64,000 nt of DNA from the NCBI RefSeq assembly GCF_003269295.1, contig NZ_QLTT01000004.1, positions 434,001 through 498,000 of the forward strand, given 5' to 3'. The position numbers and the translations under genes are program-made. The notes below the pieces were generated by a model. It was not told the DNA's origin. It was given only the letters and a program-made list of their open reading frames with translations, and did no database searches. Source of the stretch: Lentzea atacamensis (lineage in GTDB: Bacteria > Actinomycetota > Actinomycetes > Mycobacteriales > Pseudonocardiaceae). This document shows positions 33,133 to 41,652 of this stretch, piece after piece; positions within the stretch are counted from its first letter, which is position 1; the number at the start of each line of letters is the position of its first letter.

Positions 33133-35279
33133 CTGTCGGACAGCCTGTCGAACGCGTCGACGGACGTGCCAAGGTCACCGGCGCCGCCCGATACGCCGCC
33201 GACCGCACGCTGCCCGGAATGCTGTACTGCCACCTGGTGATGGGCACGATCGCTCGCGGCCGGGTCACCGCCGTGGACACCACCGCTGCCCGTGCGGTCC
33301 CCGGAGTCGTCGAGGTGTTCACGCACGAGAACGCGCCTCGGCTGACCAGCGAGCAGCACTTCATGCCGTTGCAGGGAAACCAGATCCACTACAACGGGCA
33401 GATCGTGGCCATCACGGTCGCCACTACACTTGAGCAGGCGCAGGAAGCCGCCGAGCTCGTGCGCGTCACCTACGCTCCGGAAACCCCGAAAGCGGTGATC
33501 GCCGACGCGTTGGCCGAGGTCTACCTGCCCGCGAACCAGGAAGTGATCGTCGGCGATCCGGCCGCGGGCCTGGCCGCGGCCGAAGTCACGGTCAAGCAGA
33601 ACTACTCGAGCCCGCCACACCACCACAACCCGATAGAGCCCCATGCGACAGTCGCGCAGTGGGACGGCGATCGCCTGACCGTGCACGAGACGACCCAGGG
33701 CGTCGTCAACGCGCAACGCACCTTCGCCACCGCTTTCGCCATCCCGCAGACCAACGTGCGGGTGCTGGCGCCGTACCTGGGCGGCGGGTTCGGCTGCAAG
33801 TCACCGGTGTGGCCGCACTCGCTGCTCAACGCCGCGATCGCCCGGCAGCTCGGTCGGCCCGCCAAGATGGTGCTGGCGCGGTCCCAGATGTATTCGATCG
33901 TCAGCCACCGCGCCGAGTTCTGGCAACAGCTCACCCTGGGCGCCAAACGGGACGGCACCCTCACCGCGCTGGTGCACGTCAGCACCCAGCAGCTGTCGCG
34001 GACCAGCGAGAACATGTACAGCCACAGCATTTCCAGCAGGATGCTCTACGCCTGCCCGAACATCCACACCCGGCAACAAGGAGTCCGCCTCGACGTTCCG
34101 ACGTCGCGGTTCATGCGCTCACCGCAGATGGCCTCCCACTTCGGACTGGAAACCGCGCTGGACGAGCTGAGCTACGAGCTCGGTGTCGACCCGGTCGAGC
34201 TGCGCAGGCGCAACTACACCGACGTGAACCCGACCACGGGGGAGCGCTTCTCGAGCAGGTTCCTGCTGGAGTGCTACAACCTCGGCGCCGACGCTTTCGG
34301 CTGGTCACGCCGCAACCCGAAGCCGGGTTCCACAAAGGACGGTCATGAGTTCGTCGGCTGGGGCATGGCGACCGAAGCGCACGACCACAGCGCCAGCCCG
34401 TCTTCGGCAATGGTCAGGATGGCGGCGGACGGCACCGTGCTGAGCCAGACAGCCACGCAGGACATCGGAACGGGCACGTACACGGTGTTCACCCAGGTCG
34501 TCGCCGAAGCCCTCGGCGTGCCGCTGAACCAGGTCAAGGTCGAGCTCGCGGACACCAACTTCCCAGCGGCGGCGTTGTCGGCGGGGTCCGGGACGATCGC
34601 CAGCGTCACCGGCGCCGTCAACGCGGCCGCGTCGGCCGTGCGGACCGCCGTCGTCCAGCTCGCCGTGTCGAATCCCGCGTCACCGCTGCACGGCCTGCCT
34701 GCCGAGCAGATCATCACGCAGCACGGGTACCTGTTCTCGCCGGACCGTTCCCGCCGCGAAAGCTATCGAGCCGTCATGGCACGGCATGGCTCGCCGGTGC
34801 AGAACACCAGCACCATGACCAACGCCAGGGGCTACTCCACCGGGGCGGTCTTCGTCGAAGTCCGGGTTGATCCGCGCTACGGCCGAGTGCGCGTGACCCG
34901 CGGAGTCGGCGCATACGACGCCGGCCGCGTGATGAACCGCAAGACCGCACGCAGCCAGATGATCGGCGGATTCACCTGGGGCATCGGCAATGCGTTGATG
35001 GAACACACCGTGCTCGACCGCCGGACCGCGCGGGTGGTCAACCCGAACCTGTCGACGTATCTGCTTGCCGTGAACGCGGATGTGCCGGACATCCAGGCGA
35101 TCTTCGTGGACAAGCCGGATCCGGTCAGCACGGCCCTCGGGGCCAGGGGCTTCGGCGAAACACCGATCACCGGCGTGCCCGCCGCGATCGGCAACGCGAT
35201 CTTCCACGCCACCGGCCGCCGGATCCGTGACCTCCCGTTCACCCAGGACAAACTGCTGCGAGAACTCCTGACGCAGTGA
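33129..35279 (+). CDS. Molybdopterin-binding subunit of aldehyde oxidoreductase
   Basis: The 716-residue protein is the catalytic subunit of a xanthine-oxidase-family enzyme that hydroxylates aldehydes or heterocycles with a Moco (probably MCD) cofactor. It shows the N-terminal VDGRAKVTGAARYAAD, the cofactor-binding GGGFGCKSPVWPH, the QDIGTGTYT segment and the catalytic glutamate in ARGFGETPITG near the C-terminus. Length is typical of PaoC/YagR. It completes a three-subunit operon with ATGA overlaps. No dedicated chaperone (PaoD/XdhC) follows, so maturation would rely on a gene elsewhere. Confidence 0.88.
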   Translation: MTVGQPVERVDGRAKVTGAARYAADRTLPGMLYCHLVMGTIARGRVTAVDTTAARAVPGVVEVFTHENAPRLTSEQHFMPLQGNQIHYNGQIVAITVATTLEQAQEAAELVRVTYAPETPKAVIADALAEVYLPANQEVIVGDPAAGLAAAEVTVKQNYSSPPHHHNPIEPHATVAQWDGDRLTVHETTQGVVNAQRTFATAFAIPQTNVRVLAPYLGGGFGCKSPVWPHSLLNAAIARQLGRPAKMVLARSQMYSIVSHRAEFWQQLTLGAKRDGTLTALVHVSTQQLSRTSENMYSHSISSRMLYACPNIHTRQQGVRLDVPTSRFMRSPQMASHFGLETALDELSYELGVDPVELRRRNYTDVNPTTGERFSSRFLLECYNLGADAFGWSRRNPKPGSTKDGHEFVGWGMATEAHDHSASPSSAMVRMAADGTVLSQTATQDIGTGTYTVFTQVVAEALGVPLNQVKVELADTNFPAAALSAGSGTIASVTGAVNAAASAVRTAVVQLAVSNPASPLHGLPAEQIITQHGYLFSPDRSRRESYRAVMARHGSPVQNTSTMTNARGYSTGAVFVEVRVDPRYGRVRVTRGVGAYDAGRVMNRKTARSQMIGGFTWGIGNALMEHTVLDRRTARVVNPNLSTYLLAVNADVPDIQAIFVDKPDPVSTALGARGFGETPITGVPAAIGNAIFHATGRRIRDLPFTQDKLLRELLTQ

Positions 35280-35494
35280 TCTGGCCATCAGGTTGATCAT
35301 CGTGGGGTGGATGAACGCCGCCAGTCCCGGATACGGCGATGCGACCAGCGGACCCGCGTGCGCGGTCGCGGTGAGTTTCAGCCGCGTGGGAGGCAGTAGC
35401 TGGGGCTGCCCGCCTTCTCCCGCAACGGTCGCAGATCCGCGCGGACAGCGCTACGTCGCCGCTGTCGACGTCCAGCCTCCTGCCGCGCCGGGGG
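35280..35494. other. Intergenic region after the oxidoreductase operon
   Basis: No supported gene. A plus-strand frame from 35293 (about 70 residues) has no family match by eye and no ribosome binding site. Confidence 0.3.
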
Positions 35495-35640
35495 TCAGCT
35501 GGTGACGCGGAACGTGGCGTCGCTGCGGCTGACCGCGGTGGTGATCGGGGCGAGCCTCAACTCGTAGGCGTAGTGCGGATGTAGCGATCGGGGTGGTTGT
35601 AGGACTGGAAGGAACTCCACGACGACGAAGCCAGGCGCAC
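35495..35640 (-). pseudogene. AbfB-type arabinose-binding domain fragment, frameshifted
   Basis: On the minus strand one frame gives SSFQSYNHPDRYIR and another gives AYELRLAPITTAVSRSDATF followed by RVTS and a stop. Joined, they match the end of an AbfB domain (CBM42), the arabinofuranose-binding trefoil of alpha-L-arabinofuranosidases, where SYNxPDRYIRH and DATFRV are conserved. A single-base shift separates them. The catalytic part is gone, so this is the tail of a decayed secreted hydrolase. The sequence from 35641 to 35887 shows nothing else I can support. Confidence 0.6.
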
Positions 35641-35887
35641 GTGGTCCAGGTTTGGGTGGTGTCCGGGGCGAAGGCGTCTACGCGTGCAACGAACTGCGAT
35701 TCATGCTGTACCTCTGTGGCGCGCGCACCGTTGTCGGCCATTGCTCTCGGACCCTTCTGACTGGCACCGCCAGCCGTCGGCAGGCCTTGAGGCGCGCCTT
35801 CACCTTGACCAACAGGAGAGGGCGGTAGCGTCATCCGAGGCGGAGTCCGGCGCAGCAGCCGGCCAGACCTGTCGGAGTGAGGCGAGC

Positions 35888-36694
35888 GTGGCGAGCGAAC
35901 CGGTGCCGGGGGAGATCGACCTGACCAGGCCCAGCGTGGCCAGGGTGTACGACTACTACCTGGGTGGTGCCCACAACTTCGCGGTGGACCGCGAGATGGC
36001 CCAGCAGGCGATCGAGATGTGGCCGGACCTCCCGCTGATCATGCAGGCCAACCGGGCGTTCCTGCGCCGCGCCGTGCGGTTCTGCGTCGACGCCGGGGTG
36101 CGGCAGTTCCTCGACCTCGGCTCGGGCATCCCGACCGCAGGTAACGTGCACCAGGTCGCGCAGGACGCGGCGCCCGGCACGCGGGTCGTCTACGTCGACA
36201 GCGACCCCATCGCCGTCGCCTACAGCCGCACCATCCTCGGCGACGACCCGCGTACCGCGGTGGTGCAGGCCGACCTGCGCCGCCCGGAGCAGGTGCTCGA
36301 CAGTCCTGAGGTGCGCTCGCTGCTGAACTTCGACGAGCCGATCGCGGTCATGATGGTCGCGGTGCTGCACTTCGTGCCCGACGCCGACGACCCGGCCGCC
36401 GTCATCGCCGGCTACCGCGAAGCGATGGCTCCCGGCAGCTTCCTGGTCGTCTCGCACGCCAGCCAGGACGGCCAGCCGGAGAAGGCCGGCTCGCACGAGG
36501 ACCTCTATCGCCGCCGCACGGCGACCCCGATGACGATGCGTTCCAAGTCGCAGGTCATCGCTCTGATGGATGGCTTCGACCTGGTCGAGCCCGGAGTGGT
36601 GTTCCTGCCGCTGTGGCGGCCCGTGTCGCTCGACGACGTCGACGACCAGCCGGAGCGGTTCACCGGGCTCGCCGTGGTCGGCCGCAAGCGCTGA
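35888..36694 (+). CDS. SAM-dependent methyltransferase, DUF574 (SAM-MT 16) family
   Basis: The 268-residue protein belongs to the actinobacterial DUF574 methyltransferase-like family. Diagnostic segments are the start IDLTRPSVARVYDYYLGGAH, NRAFLRRAVRFCVDAGVRQF, the SAM loop LDLGSGIPT, and VVYVDSDPIAVAYS. These proteins are numerous in actinomycetes and their substrates are unknown. GTG 35888 is chosen because the conserved region begins a dozen residues later; the frame is open to 35684. It is convergent with a truncated MFS gene and has no operon partner. Confidence 0.82.
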   Translation: MASEPVPGEIDLTRPSVARVYDYYLGGAHNFAVDREMAQQAIEMWPDLPLIMQANRAFLRRAVRFCVDAGVRQFLDLGSGIPTAGNVHQVAQDAAPGTRVVYVDSDPIAVAYSRTILGDDPRTAVVQADLRRPEQVLDSPEVRSLLNFDEPIAVMMVAVLHFVPDADDPAAVIAGYREAMAPGSFLVVSHASQDGQPEKAGSHEDLYRRRTATPMTMRSKSQVIALMDGFDLVEPGVVFLPLWRPVSLDDVDDQPERFTGLAVVGRKR

Positions 36695-36700
36695 CGCTGC

Positions 36701-37183
36701 TCAGACCGTGGTTCTCGTCGCGGCTCGCACCCGAGCACGGCGGCGGGGGCGGGTGAGCGGCGTGGGCTGATGCGGGTGCCCGGCGGGGTGCGGGGCACTG
36801 CGGTGCCGGCCCAGCACGCGGTGTGCGAGCGCTGTCCGTCGTTGTGGTGCGTAGACCGCCGCCATCGGCAGATCCGACCAGATGGCCACCGCGAGTGCCC
36901 CCGCCAGCACGGCGTGCAGTGTCTGGCAGACGAGCACGATTCGGCGCACCGGCAACCGGTCGGCGAGCGCACCGGCCCACGGGCCGAGAAGGACGGCGGG
37001 CAGCGTGCTGAGCAGTACCGAGAAACCGACCGAGGTCGCGGATCCGGTGCGTTCGAGCACCACCCAGTTGAGGCCGATGACCTGCATCCACGAGCCCGTC
37101 ACGGAGATCAGGTCCGCGGTGGCCCACAGGCGGTAGTTCCGATGGCGCAGCGCGCGGAACATCGGCGGCATGGTTCGCCGCAC
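36701..37183 (-). pseudogene. MFS transporter, N-terminal fragment
   Basis: The gene starts well (GAGGAG before GTG 37183) and encodes the first third of an MFS_3-type exporter: MFRALRHRNYRLWATADLIS, WMQVIGLNWVVLE, a second and third helix (LLSTLPAVLLGPWAGALADR) and ADRLPVRR, the loop 2-3 motif, then LHAVLAGALAVAIWSDLPMA. From about residue 105 the sequence becomes a Arg/His/Pro-rich read-through with no helices, ending at 36701. Eight or nine helices are missing. A deletion removed the 3' part. Confidence 0.7.
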
Positions 37184-37527
37184 GGTGCAACTCCTCAAAC
37201 GGGGGTGGGCCAGACACCTCGTGGCCCGGACGGCGGCAAGCCCACGTGCGGCTGCCCGCGCTCCCACGTGAGAACGTTCACCTCTGTGGTTGTAACGTCC
37301 CGATGAGCGTCGTTGATCAATGGTGACAACGGGTACAGGGTTCCGAGGACGACCTCAGGTTCCGCGTCGAACGTTCACTCCATGACTCGCGCACGGAGTG
37401 CTGCTCGGGTTCTGTGCTCGGACGGCGGAGCCGTCACGCAATGCTCAACTGCTCATTGAAGATGTCGGGATGCTGCGGAGAGAAAGTCGTCAAGAAGCGT
37501 GACGAGCTGTCACGCCGGTTCGGAGCC
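37184..37527. other. Intergenic region
   Basis: About 340 bases without a supported gene. Composition near 37270-37340 and 37440-37500 is relatively AT-rich, consistent with a promoter for the truncated transporter gene. No family was recognised in the short frames on either strand. Confidence 0.35.
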
Positions 37528-37566
37528 GAGGGAAGGCCACCGGATCTCGACCGGTGGCCTTCCCTC
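37528..37566 (-). terminator. Perfect 16-bp hairpin terminator after the desaturase
   Basis: Positions 37528-37543 pair perfectly with 37551-37566 across a seven-base loop (ATCTCGA). It lies 20 bases past the desaturase stop on the minus strand and is the strongest hairpin in the window. No T run is present, as is usual in high-GC actinomycetes. Confidence 0.8.
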
Positions 37567-37586
37567 CCGCACGTCGCCCCGGAGGT

Positions 37587-38627
37587 TCACCGCGCCGGGT
37601 GGCGCAGGGGCGCTCCTGAGTCGTGCAGGTGGCGCAGGACCTGCGCGTACGAGTCGCGCAGGGTGGTCTTGCTGTACGGGATGCCGTGCCGCAGGCAGAA
37701 GTCCTCGACGACGGGCTGTGCGCGCCGCAGGTTGGGGCGAGGCATGTGCGGGTAGAGGTGGTGTTCGATCTGGTGGTTGAGGCCACCGAGCAGAGCGTCG
37801 ACCCACCGGCCGCCGGTGACGTTGCGCGAGGTGAGCACCTGCTTGTGGAGATGGTCCAGACGCTGGCCCTCGGCGATGATCGGCATTCCCTTGTGGTTCG
37901 GCGCGAACGAGCATCCCAGGTAGACGCCCATCAGGCCTTGGTGCACAGCGATGAACACGACTGCCTTCACGGGTGACAGCACGAGGAACGCCGCCGCGAG
38001 ATACGCGGCCAGCGGCAGGATCTGGAGCGTCGCCTCGCGCCACGGGTTGCGCAGTTCGTTGCGGCACAACGCGACCAGGCCGGAGATCCGCAGCACGGCC
38101 GCCTCGGCCAGCAGCAGGGGGAAGAACAGGAACGCCTGGTTCTTGGTGATCCAGCTGTACAAGCCGCGTTTCTGGAGGGCCTGCGCGCGGCTGAACGCGA
38201 GGGCGTGGATCTCGATGTCCGGATCGTGGTCCTCGTGGTTGGGGTTGGCGTGGTGCCGGTTGTGCTTGGCGACCCACCACTGGTAGCTGATGCCGGTGAG
38301 GCTGCCGTGCAGGTGCCCGACGACGTTGTTGTTGCGGTGGCTGCGGAAGATCTGGCGATGCCCGGCGTCGTGTCCGATGAACGCCAGCTGTGTCGACGCC
38401 ACGGCCAGGACTCCTGCTGTCACGAGCTGCCACCAGGAGTCGCCCAGCACGACGAAAGCGACGGCGATGGCGCCGAGCAACAGCGCGTTGACCGTCATTC
38501 GCAGCAGGTAGTAGCCGCGTCGGCGGTTCAGCAGCCCCGCGGCCTTCAGTTCTTTGGTCAGGCGGGCGAAGTCGCTGCCGCGCGGGCGTTCGGCCGTGTC
38601 GGTGCGGACGTCGTGCGTTGAGGTCAT
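37587..38627 (-). CDS. Membrane fatty acid desaturase (acyl-lipid, QxxHH type)
   Basis: The 346-residue protein is a di-iron membrane desaturase with the three histidine boxes HDAGH, HNRHH and QIEHH, and helices between them (LLLGAIAVAFVVLG, LPLAAYLAAAFLVL). The third box beginning with Q places it near delta-5/6 front-end desaturases and the linoleoyl-type subgroup seen in actinomycetes. It introduces a double bond in membrane acyl chains, using an external electron donor. ATG 38627 overlaps the stop of the AI-2E transporter gene, so the two are co-translated, and a strong hairpin ends the operon. Confidence 0.88.
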   Translation of the reverse strand: MTSTHDVRTDTAERPRGSDFARLTKELKAAGLLNRRRGYYLLRMTVNALLLGAIAVAFVVLGDSWWQLVTAGVLAVASTQLAFIGHDAGHRQIFRSHRNNNVVGHLHGSLTGISYQWWVAKHNRHHANPNHEDHDPDIEIHALAFSRAQALQKRGLYSWITKNQAFLFFPLLLAEAAVLRISGLVALCRNELRNPWREATLQILPLAAYLAAAFLVLSPVKAVVFIAVHQGLMGVYLGCSFAPNHKGMPIIAEGQRLDHLHKQVLTSRNVTGGRWVDALLGGLNHQIEHHLYPHMPRPNLRRAQPVVEDFCLRHGIPYSKTTLRDSYAQVLRHLHDSGAPLRHPAR

Positions 38628-39862
38628 GTACCTGCTCCGGATAGGTGGCTGTGGGGAGCCGTCGTCGAGGTCTGCTTGCCGGCTTCGATGTCCAGCCCGG
38701 GCTCGTCCGGTCCGGACTCCTCCGGTTGGCTGGTGTGCACGTCGGAGGGCAGCACGTGTTCGTCAGCTTCGCTGAGCAGCGAGCGCACTGCGGAGTTGAG
38801 CACCGCCAGCAGTGGAACGGCGAGCAACGCACCCGCGATGCCCGCGACGAGCAGGCCGGCCGCGATGGCCATCACCACTGCGAGCGGGTGCAGCTTCACC
38901 GCTCGTCCGAGCAGGAACGGTTGCAGGATGTGGCTTTCCAGCTGGTTCACCGCGATGACGATGATCAGGACGATCAACGCGGTGACGGGACCGTTCGCGA
39001 CGAGCGCGATGAGAACCGCCACGCCACCTGCCACCACCGCACCGAAGATGGGGACGAACGCCGCGATGAACACCAGCGCCGCCAACGGAACCGCCAGCGG
39101 CACACGCAACACCGCAAGCCCGATCCCGATGCCCAGCGCGTCCACCACGGCGACCGCTCCTGTCGCACGGACGTAGCTGACCAATGCGGCCAGACTGCGC
39201 CTGCCGGCGACGTCGACGCGCCTGCGGGGTGCGACGGGGACGACGCGGAGGAGGAACTGCCAGATCCGCAGACCGTCGTAGAGGAAGAACGTGAGCGAGA
39301 ACAGCACCAGCAGCATCTCCGCGAAGGTCTCGCCGACCGTCGCGGCGGTGGTGATGGCGCTCGACGTGATGCTGGACTGGTTGTCCTGCAAGGTTTTCAC
39401 GATCCGGTCCGCGAAGTCCCGCAGCTGTGTCTCGCTCAGCTGCAACGGGCCGCTGACGAGCCAGCCGGACACCGTGTCGACGCTGCGGGCCAGTTGCGCC
39501 GCCAGGTCCGGCAAGCCGTTGACGAAGGTCACCACGACGAACGTGAGCAGCCCGCCGAGCACGACCAGTCCTCCGACCAGCACCAGCGCGGTGGCCAGAC
39601 CTCGCGGAACCCGACGCGCCATCAGAAAACCGACGGCCGGCGCGAGCAACGCGGCCAGCAACAACGCGATCGCGAGCGGTACGACGAGTGCCGCCAGCCT
39701 GCTGAAGATGACACCCACGACGTACAGCGCCGCGACCACGACCAGAAAGCGCCAACCCAGCGCCGCACTGAAGCGCAACGCAGCGGGAATCGATGTGGCG
39801 TCGCCGCTGTTCGCACGCGCCGCGGGAAGAGACGAGCGGAGTCGATCCGCCGTCGTGCTCAC
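38624..39862 (-). CDS. AI-2E family (PerM-like) transporter
   Basis: The 412-residue protein has about eight membrane helices in the AI-2E transporter pattern: FLVVVAALYVVGVIFSRLA, LVVPLAIALLLAALLAPAVGF, a central amphipathic region (VSGWLVSGPLQLSETQLRD), and the C-terminal IPIFGAVVAGGVAVLIAL and VNQLESHILQPFLLGRAVKLHP segments, the last strongly conserved. Members export small molecules or ions; true substrates are mostly unknown. A 40-residue polar tail follows. It is the first gene of the two-gene operon with the desaturase, which may point to a membrane stress role. Confidence 0.83.
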   Translation of the reverse strand: MSTTADRLRSSLPAARANSGDATSIPAALRFSAALGWRFLVVVAALYVVGVIFSRLAALVVPLAIALLLAALLAPAVGFLMARRVPRGLATALVLVGGLVVLGGLLTFVVVTFVNGLPDLAAQLARSVDTVSGWLVSGPLQLSETQLRDFADRIVKTLQDNQSSITSSAITTAATVGETFAEMLLVLFSLTFFLYDGLRIWQFLLRVVPVAPRRRVDVAGRRSLAALVSYVRATGAVAVVDALGIGIGLAVLRVPLAVPLAALVFIAAFVPIFGAVVAGGVAVLIALVANGPVTALIVLIIVIAVNQLESHILQPFLLGRAVKLHPLAVVMAIAAGLLVAGIAGALLAVPLLAVLNSAVRSLLSEADEHVLPSDVHTSQPEESGPDEPGLDIEAGKQTSTTAPHSHLSGAGT

Positions 39863-40066
39863 AATGTCCGTACCTCCGGTGTCGATCTCCGACGCCGGGG
39901 TCTGGGGTCATCGGTGGTGCGGCGGTGTTCGCAACGCCTGTGGCTGGAATTCCCCTCCACCGCGGTGGCAAACCCGTTGCGCGTCCGAGGGTTGAGGTTC
40001 GGCTGGGCGGGCATCCGGGGGTGGACGTCGCACCTGAGATTCGGGTGTCGGGGAAGGACGGACCAC

Positions 40067-40243
40067 ATGGGTACCGACGACAAGCTCGACGCCAAGGGCG
40101 ACGAGCTCAAGGGCAAGGTCAAGGAAGGCGTCGGCGACGCCACCGACGACCAGGGTCTGCAGACCGAGGGCAAGGTCGACCAGGCGAAGGGTCACCTCAA
40201 GGAGTCGGCCGAGAAGGTCAAGGACGCCTTCAAGAAGGACTGA
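40067..40243 (+). CDS. csbD: CsbD-family stress protein
   Basis: The 58-residue, highly charged protein (MGTDDKLDAKGDELKGKVKE, then GKVDQAKGHLKESAEKVKDA) is a CsbD-like protein, a small helical protein induced by general stress in many bacteria and without a known activity. GGGAAGGACGG precedes the ATG. It forms its own unit and is followed within 16 bases by a perfect hairpin terminator. Confidence 0.85.
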   Translation: MGTDDKLDAKGDELKGKVKEGVGDATDDQGLQTEGKVDQAKGHLKESAEKVKDAFKKD

Positions 40244-40258
40244 CTCGCTCATCGCCCT

Positions 40259-40296
40259 CCGCAGGAGCGTGCACCGTTCCGTGCACGCTCCTGCGG
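40259..40296. terminator. Perfect 16-bp hairpin between convergent genes
   Basis: CCGCAGGAGCGTGCAC (40259-40274) pairs perfectly with 40281-40296 across the loop CGTTCC. It lies between csbD and the convergent membrane protein gene and can end transcription from both sides. Confidence 0.8.
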
Positions 40297-40316
40297 GCGT
40301 TCACCACATGATGCCT

Positions 40317-40937
40317 TCATCGCCAGACGAACGTCAGCAGCCCTCCCAGGAGTAGGGCGGCGCTCACGACGGCGCCGAGCAGTTCGACCGGTACCAGTCG
40401 TCGCCGAGCCCATCGGGCGAACGCGACGTTCACCAAGGCGTGCGCGGACGCGGTGACGAGCACCCACCACGGCCAGGAGGCCACGAGCAGGGTCGCACCG
40501 AGGTGGAACGAGGTCGCGGTGATGCCGCGAACCCCGCCGTGCACGGGATGCGTGCTGATGAACCCGCCCTGCGACCTCAGTTGCTCAGCCGCCTGGCGTC
40601 CGATGGGCCAGCTGAACTGCGTCAGCTGGGTGGCGGCGACGAACACGAGCCCGGCCAGCGCCCAGCCGAAGCCCGTCCAGAGCGCCGATCCGATCCCGCT
40701 GACGACGATCAGCACGAGCCCCAGCCGGACCACTTCGTCGGTGACTCCCGACGCCACGCCGAGGATGGTGTCGCGCTGCCTGACCGCGTGCAGTCTGCCC
40801 GCCGACGCCAGCACCGGCAGGCGTGCCGCCAGTGCGACCGTCCAGCCCAGCACGCCGAGCAGCGCCGCGCCCGCCTCCGAGACGCCGAGCAGCATCACCA
40901 GAGCGGCCGCGAGAAGCAGGAGAACGCCCGCCATCAC
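40317..40937 (-). CDS. Membrane protein of unknown function
   Basis: The 206-residue protein has about six hydrophobic helices (VLLLLAAALVMLLG, LLGVLGWTVALAARLPVL, LGLVLIVVSGIGSALW, GWALAGLVFVAATQL, TLLVASWPWWVLVTASAHALVNVAFA, VVSAALLLGGLLTFVW) and a conserved-looking loop STHPVHGGVRGITATSFH. I do not recognise a family. It stands alone between csbD and the STAS gene, divergent from the latter. The second of two adjacent methionines could also be the start. Confidence 0.6.
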   Translation of the reverse strand: MMAGVLLLLAAALVMLLGVSEAGAALLGVLGWTVALAARLPVLASAGRLHAVRQRDTILGVASGVTDEVVRLGLVLIVVSGIGSALWTGFGWALAGLVFVAATQLTQFSWPIGRQAAEQLRSQGGFISTHPVHGGVRGITATSFHLGATLLVASWPWWVLVTASAHALVNVAFARWARRRLVPVELLGAVVSAALLLGGLLTFVWR

Positions 40938-41112
40938 GGCGGCGCCCGCCCGGATCCTTCCGGTGACCCCGGTCGAGCCGGCCTGGGGTCGTTCGCTGTT
41001 CGCTGATTCGTCGATGACTCAACGCTACGCCTGAACTCGTCGTCCGGAGGGGGCGTTCGAGCGAGGAATGTCTATTGTGGAGTGACTCTGGGTGAGGCTG
41101 CTCGGCGAATCC

Positions 41113-41141
41113 GTTTTGTTCGGTGCATGAGGTGTAGTGTC
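41113..41141 (+). promoter_or_regulatory. Candidate sigma-B-type stress promoter for the STAS gene
   Basis: GTTT (41113-41116) is followed after 14 bases by GGTGTAGTGTC (41131-41141), close to the actinomycete SigB/SigF-type pattern GTTT-N14-16-GGGTA. The same 11-base core GGTGTAGTGTC occurs at 43565-43575 before the DUF5994 gene. The start codon lies 53 bases downstream. Confidence 0.45.
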
Positions 41142-41193
41142 TGAGTCAAGTGCCCCGGACCCAGGCGCGGCGAAAGCCGACCGAGGAGGTCTC

Positions 41194-41652
41194 ATGGCAT
41201 CTGTTGATGTGACCACGACCGTCGCCGCGCGGCCCGCACCGATCGCCCCGGCCCCCGGTGAGCTCATGCCCGTCACCTCGCGGGTGGCCCCTTCCAGTGC
41301 GCTCGTGGTGGCCGTGCACGGCGAGATGGACGCGACAACCTGTCCGTTGTTGCACGAGCGTCTGATCGCGCACGTGCGATCCACCCGCCACCTGATCCTC
41401 GACCTCGCTGGCGTGAGCTTCTTCGGCGCGGCCGGCCTCACCGTTCTGGTCGTCGTGAGGGAGGCGGCGCTGCTCGCGGATTGCCGCCTGTGCGTGGTCG
41501 CACGCACCCGGCCGGTGCGGCTGTCTCTGATGATCACCGGGCTGGTCGACGTGCTCGATCTCCACACCGATGTCACCGAGGCGCTGGTGTGCCCTGACCT
41601 ACCAGCGGGAGCGCGGCTGGTTGATCCTCGTCAGCCCGGCGATCTCCGGTGA
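41194..41652 (+). CDS. STAS-domain protein, anti-sigma-factor-antagonist type
   Basis: The 152-residue protein has a STAS domain in its middle: VVAVHGEMDATTCPLLHERL and LILDLAGVSFFGAAGLTVL. In phosphorylatable antagonists such as SpoIIAA and RsbV the latter reads D(S/T)SG; here it is GAAG, so the usual phosphoserine is absent and switching by an anti-sigma kinase is unlikely. It may be a constitutive antagonist or a binding domain. GAGGAGGT stands directly before the ATG at 41194. Its last 54 bases overlap the convergent GAF-ANTAR gene. No kinase or sigma factor of the sigma-B group is adjacent. Confidence 0.78.
   Translation: MASVDVTTTVAARPAPIAPAPGELMPVTSRVAPSSALVVAVHGEMDATTCPLLHERLIAHVRSTRHLILDLAGVSFFGAAGLTVLVVVREAALLADCRLCVVARTRPVRLSLMITGLVDVLDLHTDVTEALVCPDLPAGARLVDPRQPGDLR

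Noticed and set aside
38645..40243. 532-residue plus-strand frame ending as CsbD
   Set aside because: Only the last 58 residues from ATG 40067 are CsbD. The rest is antisense to the AI-2E transporter.
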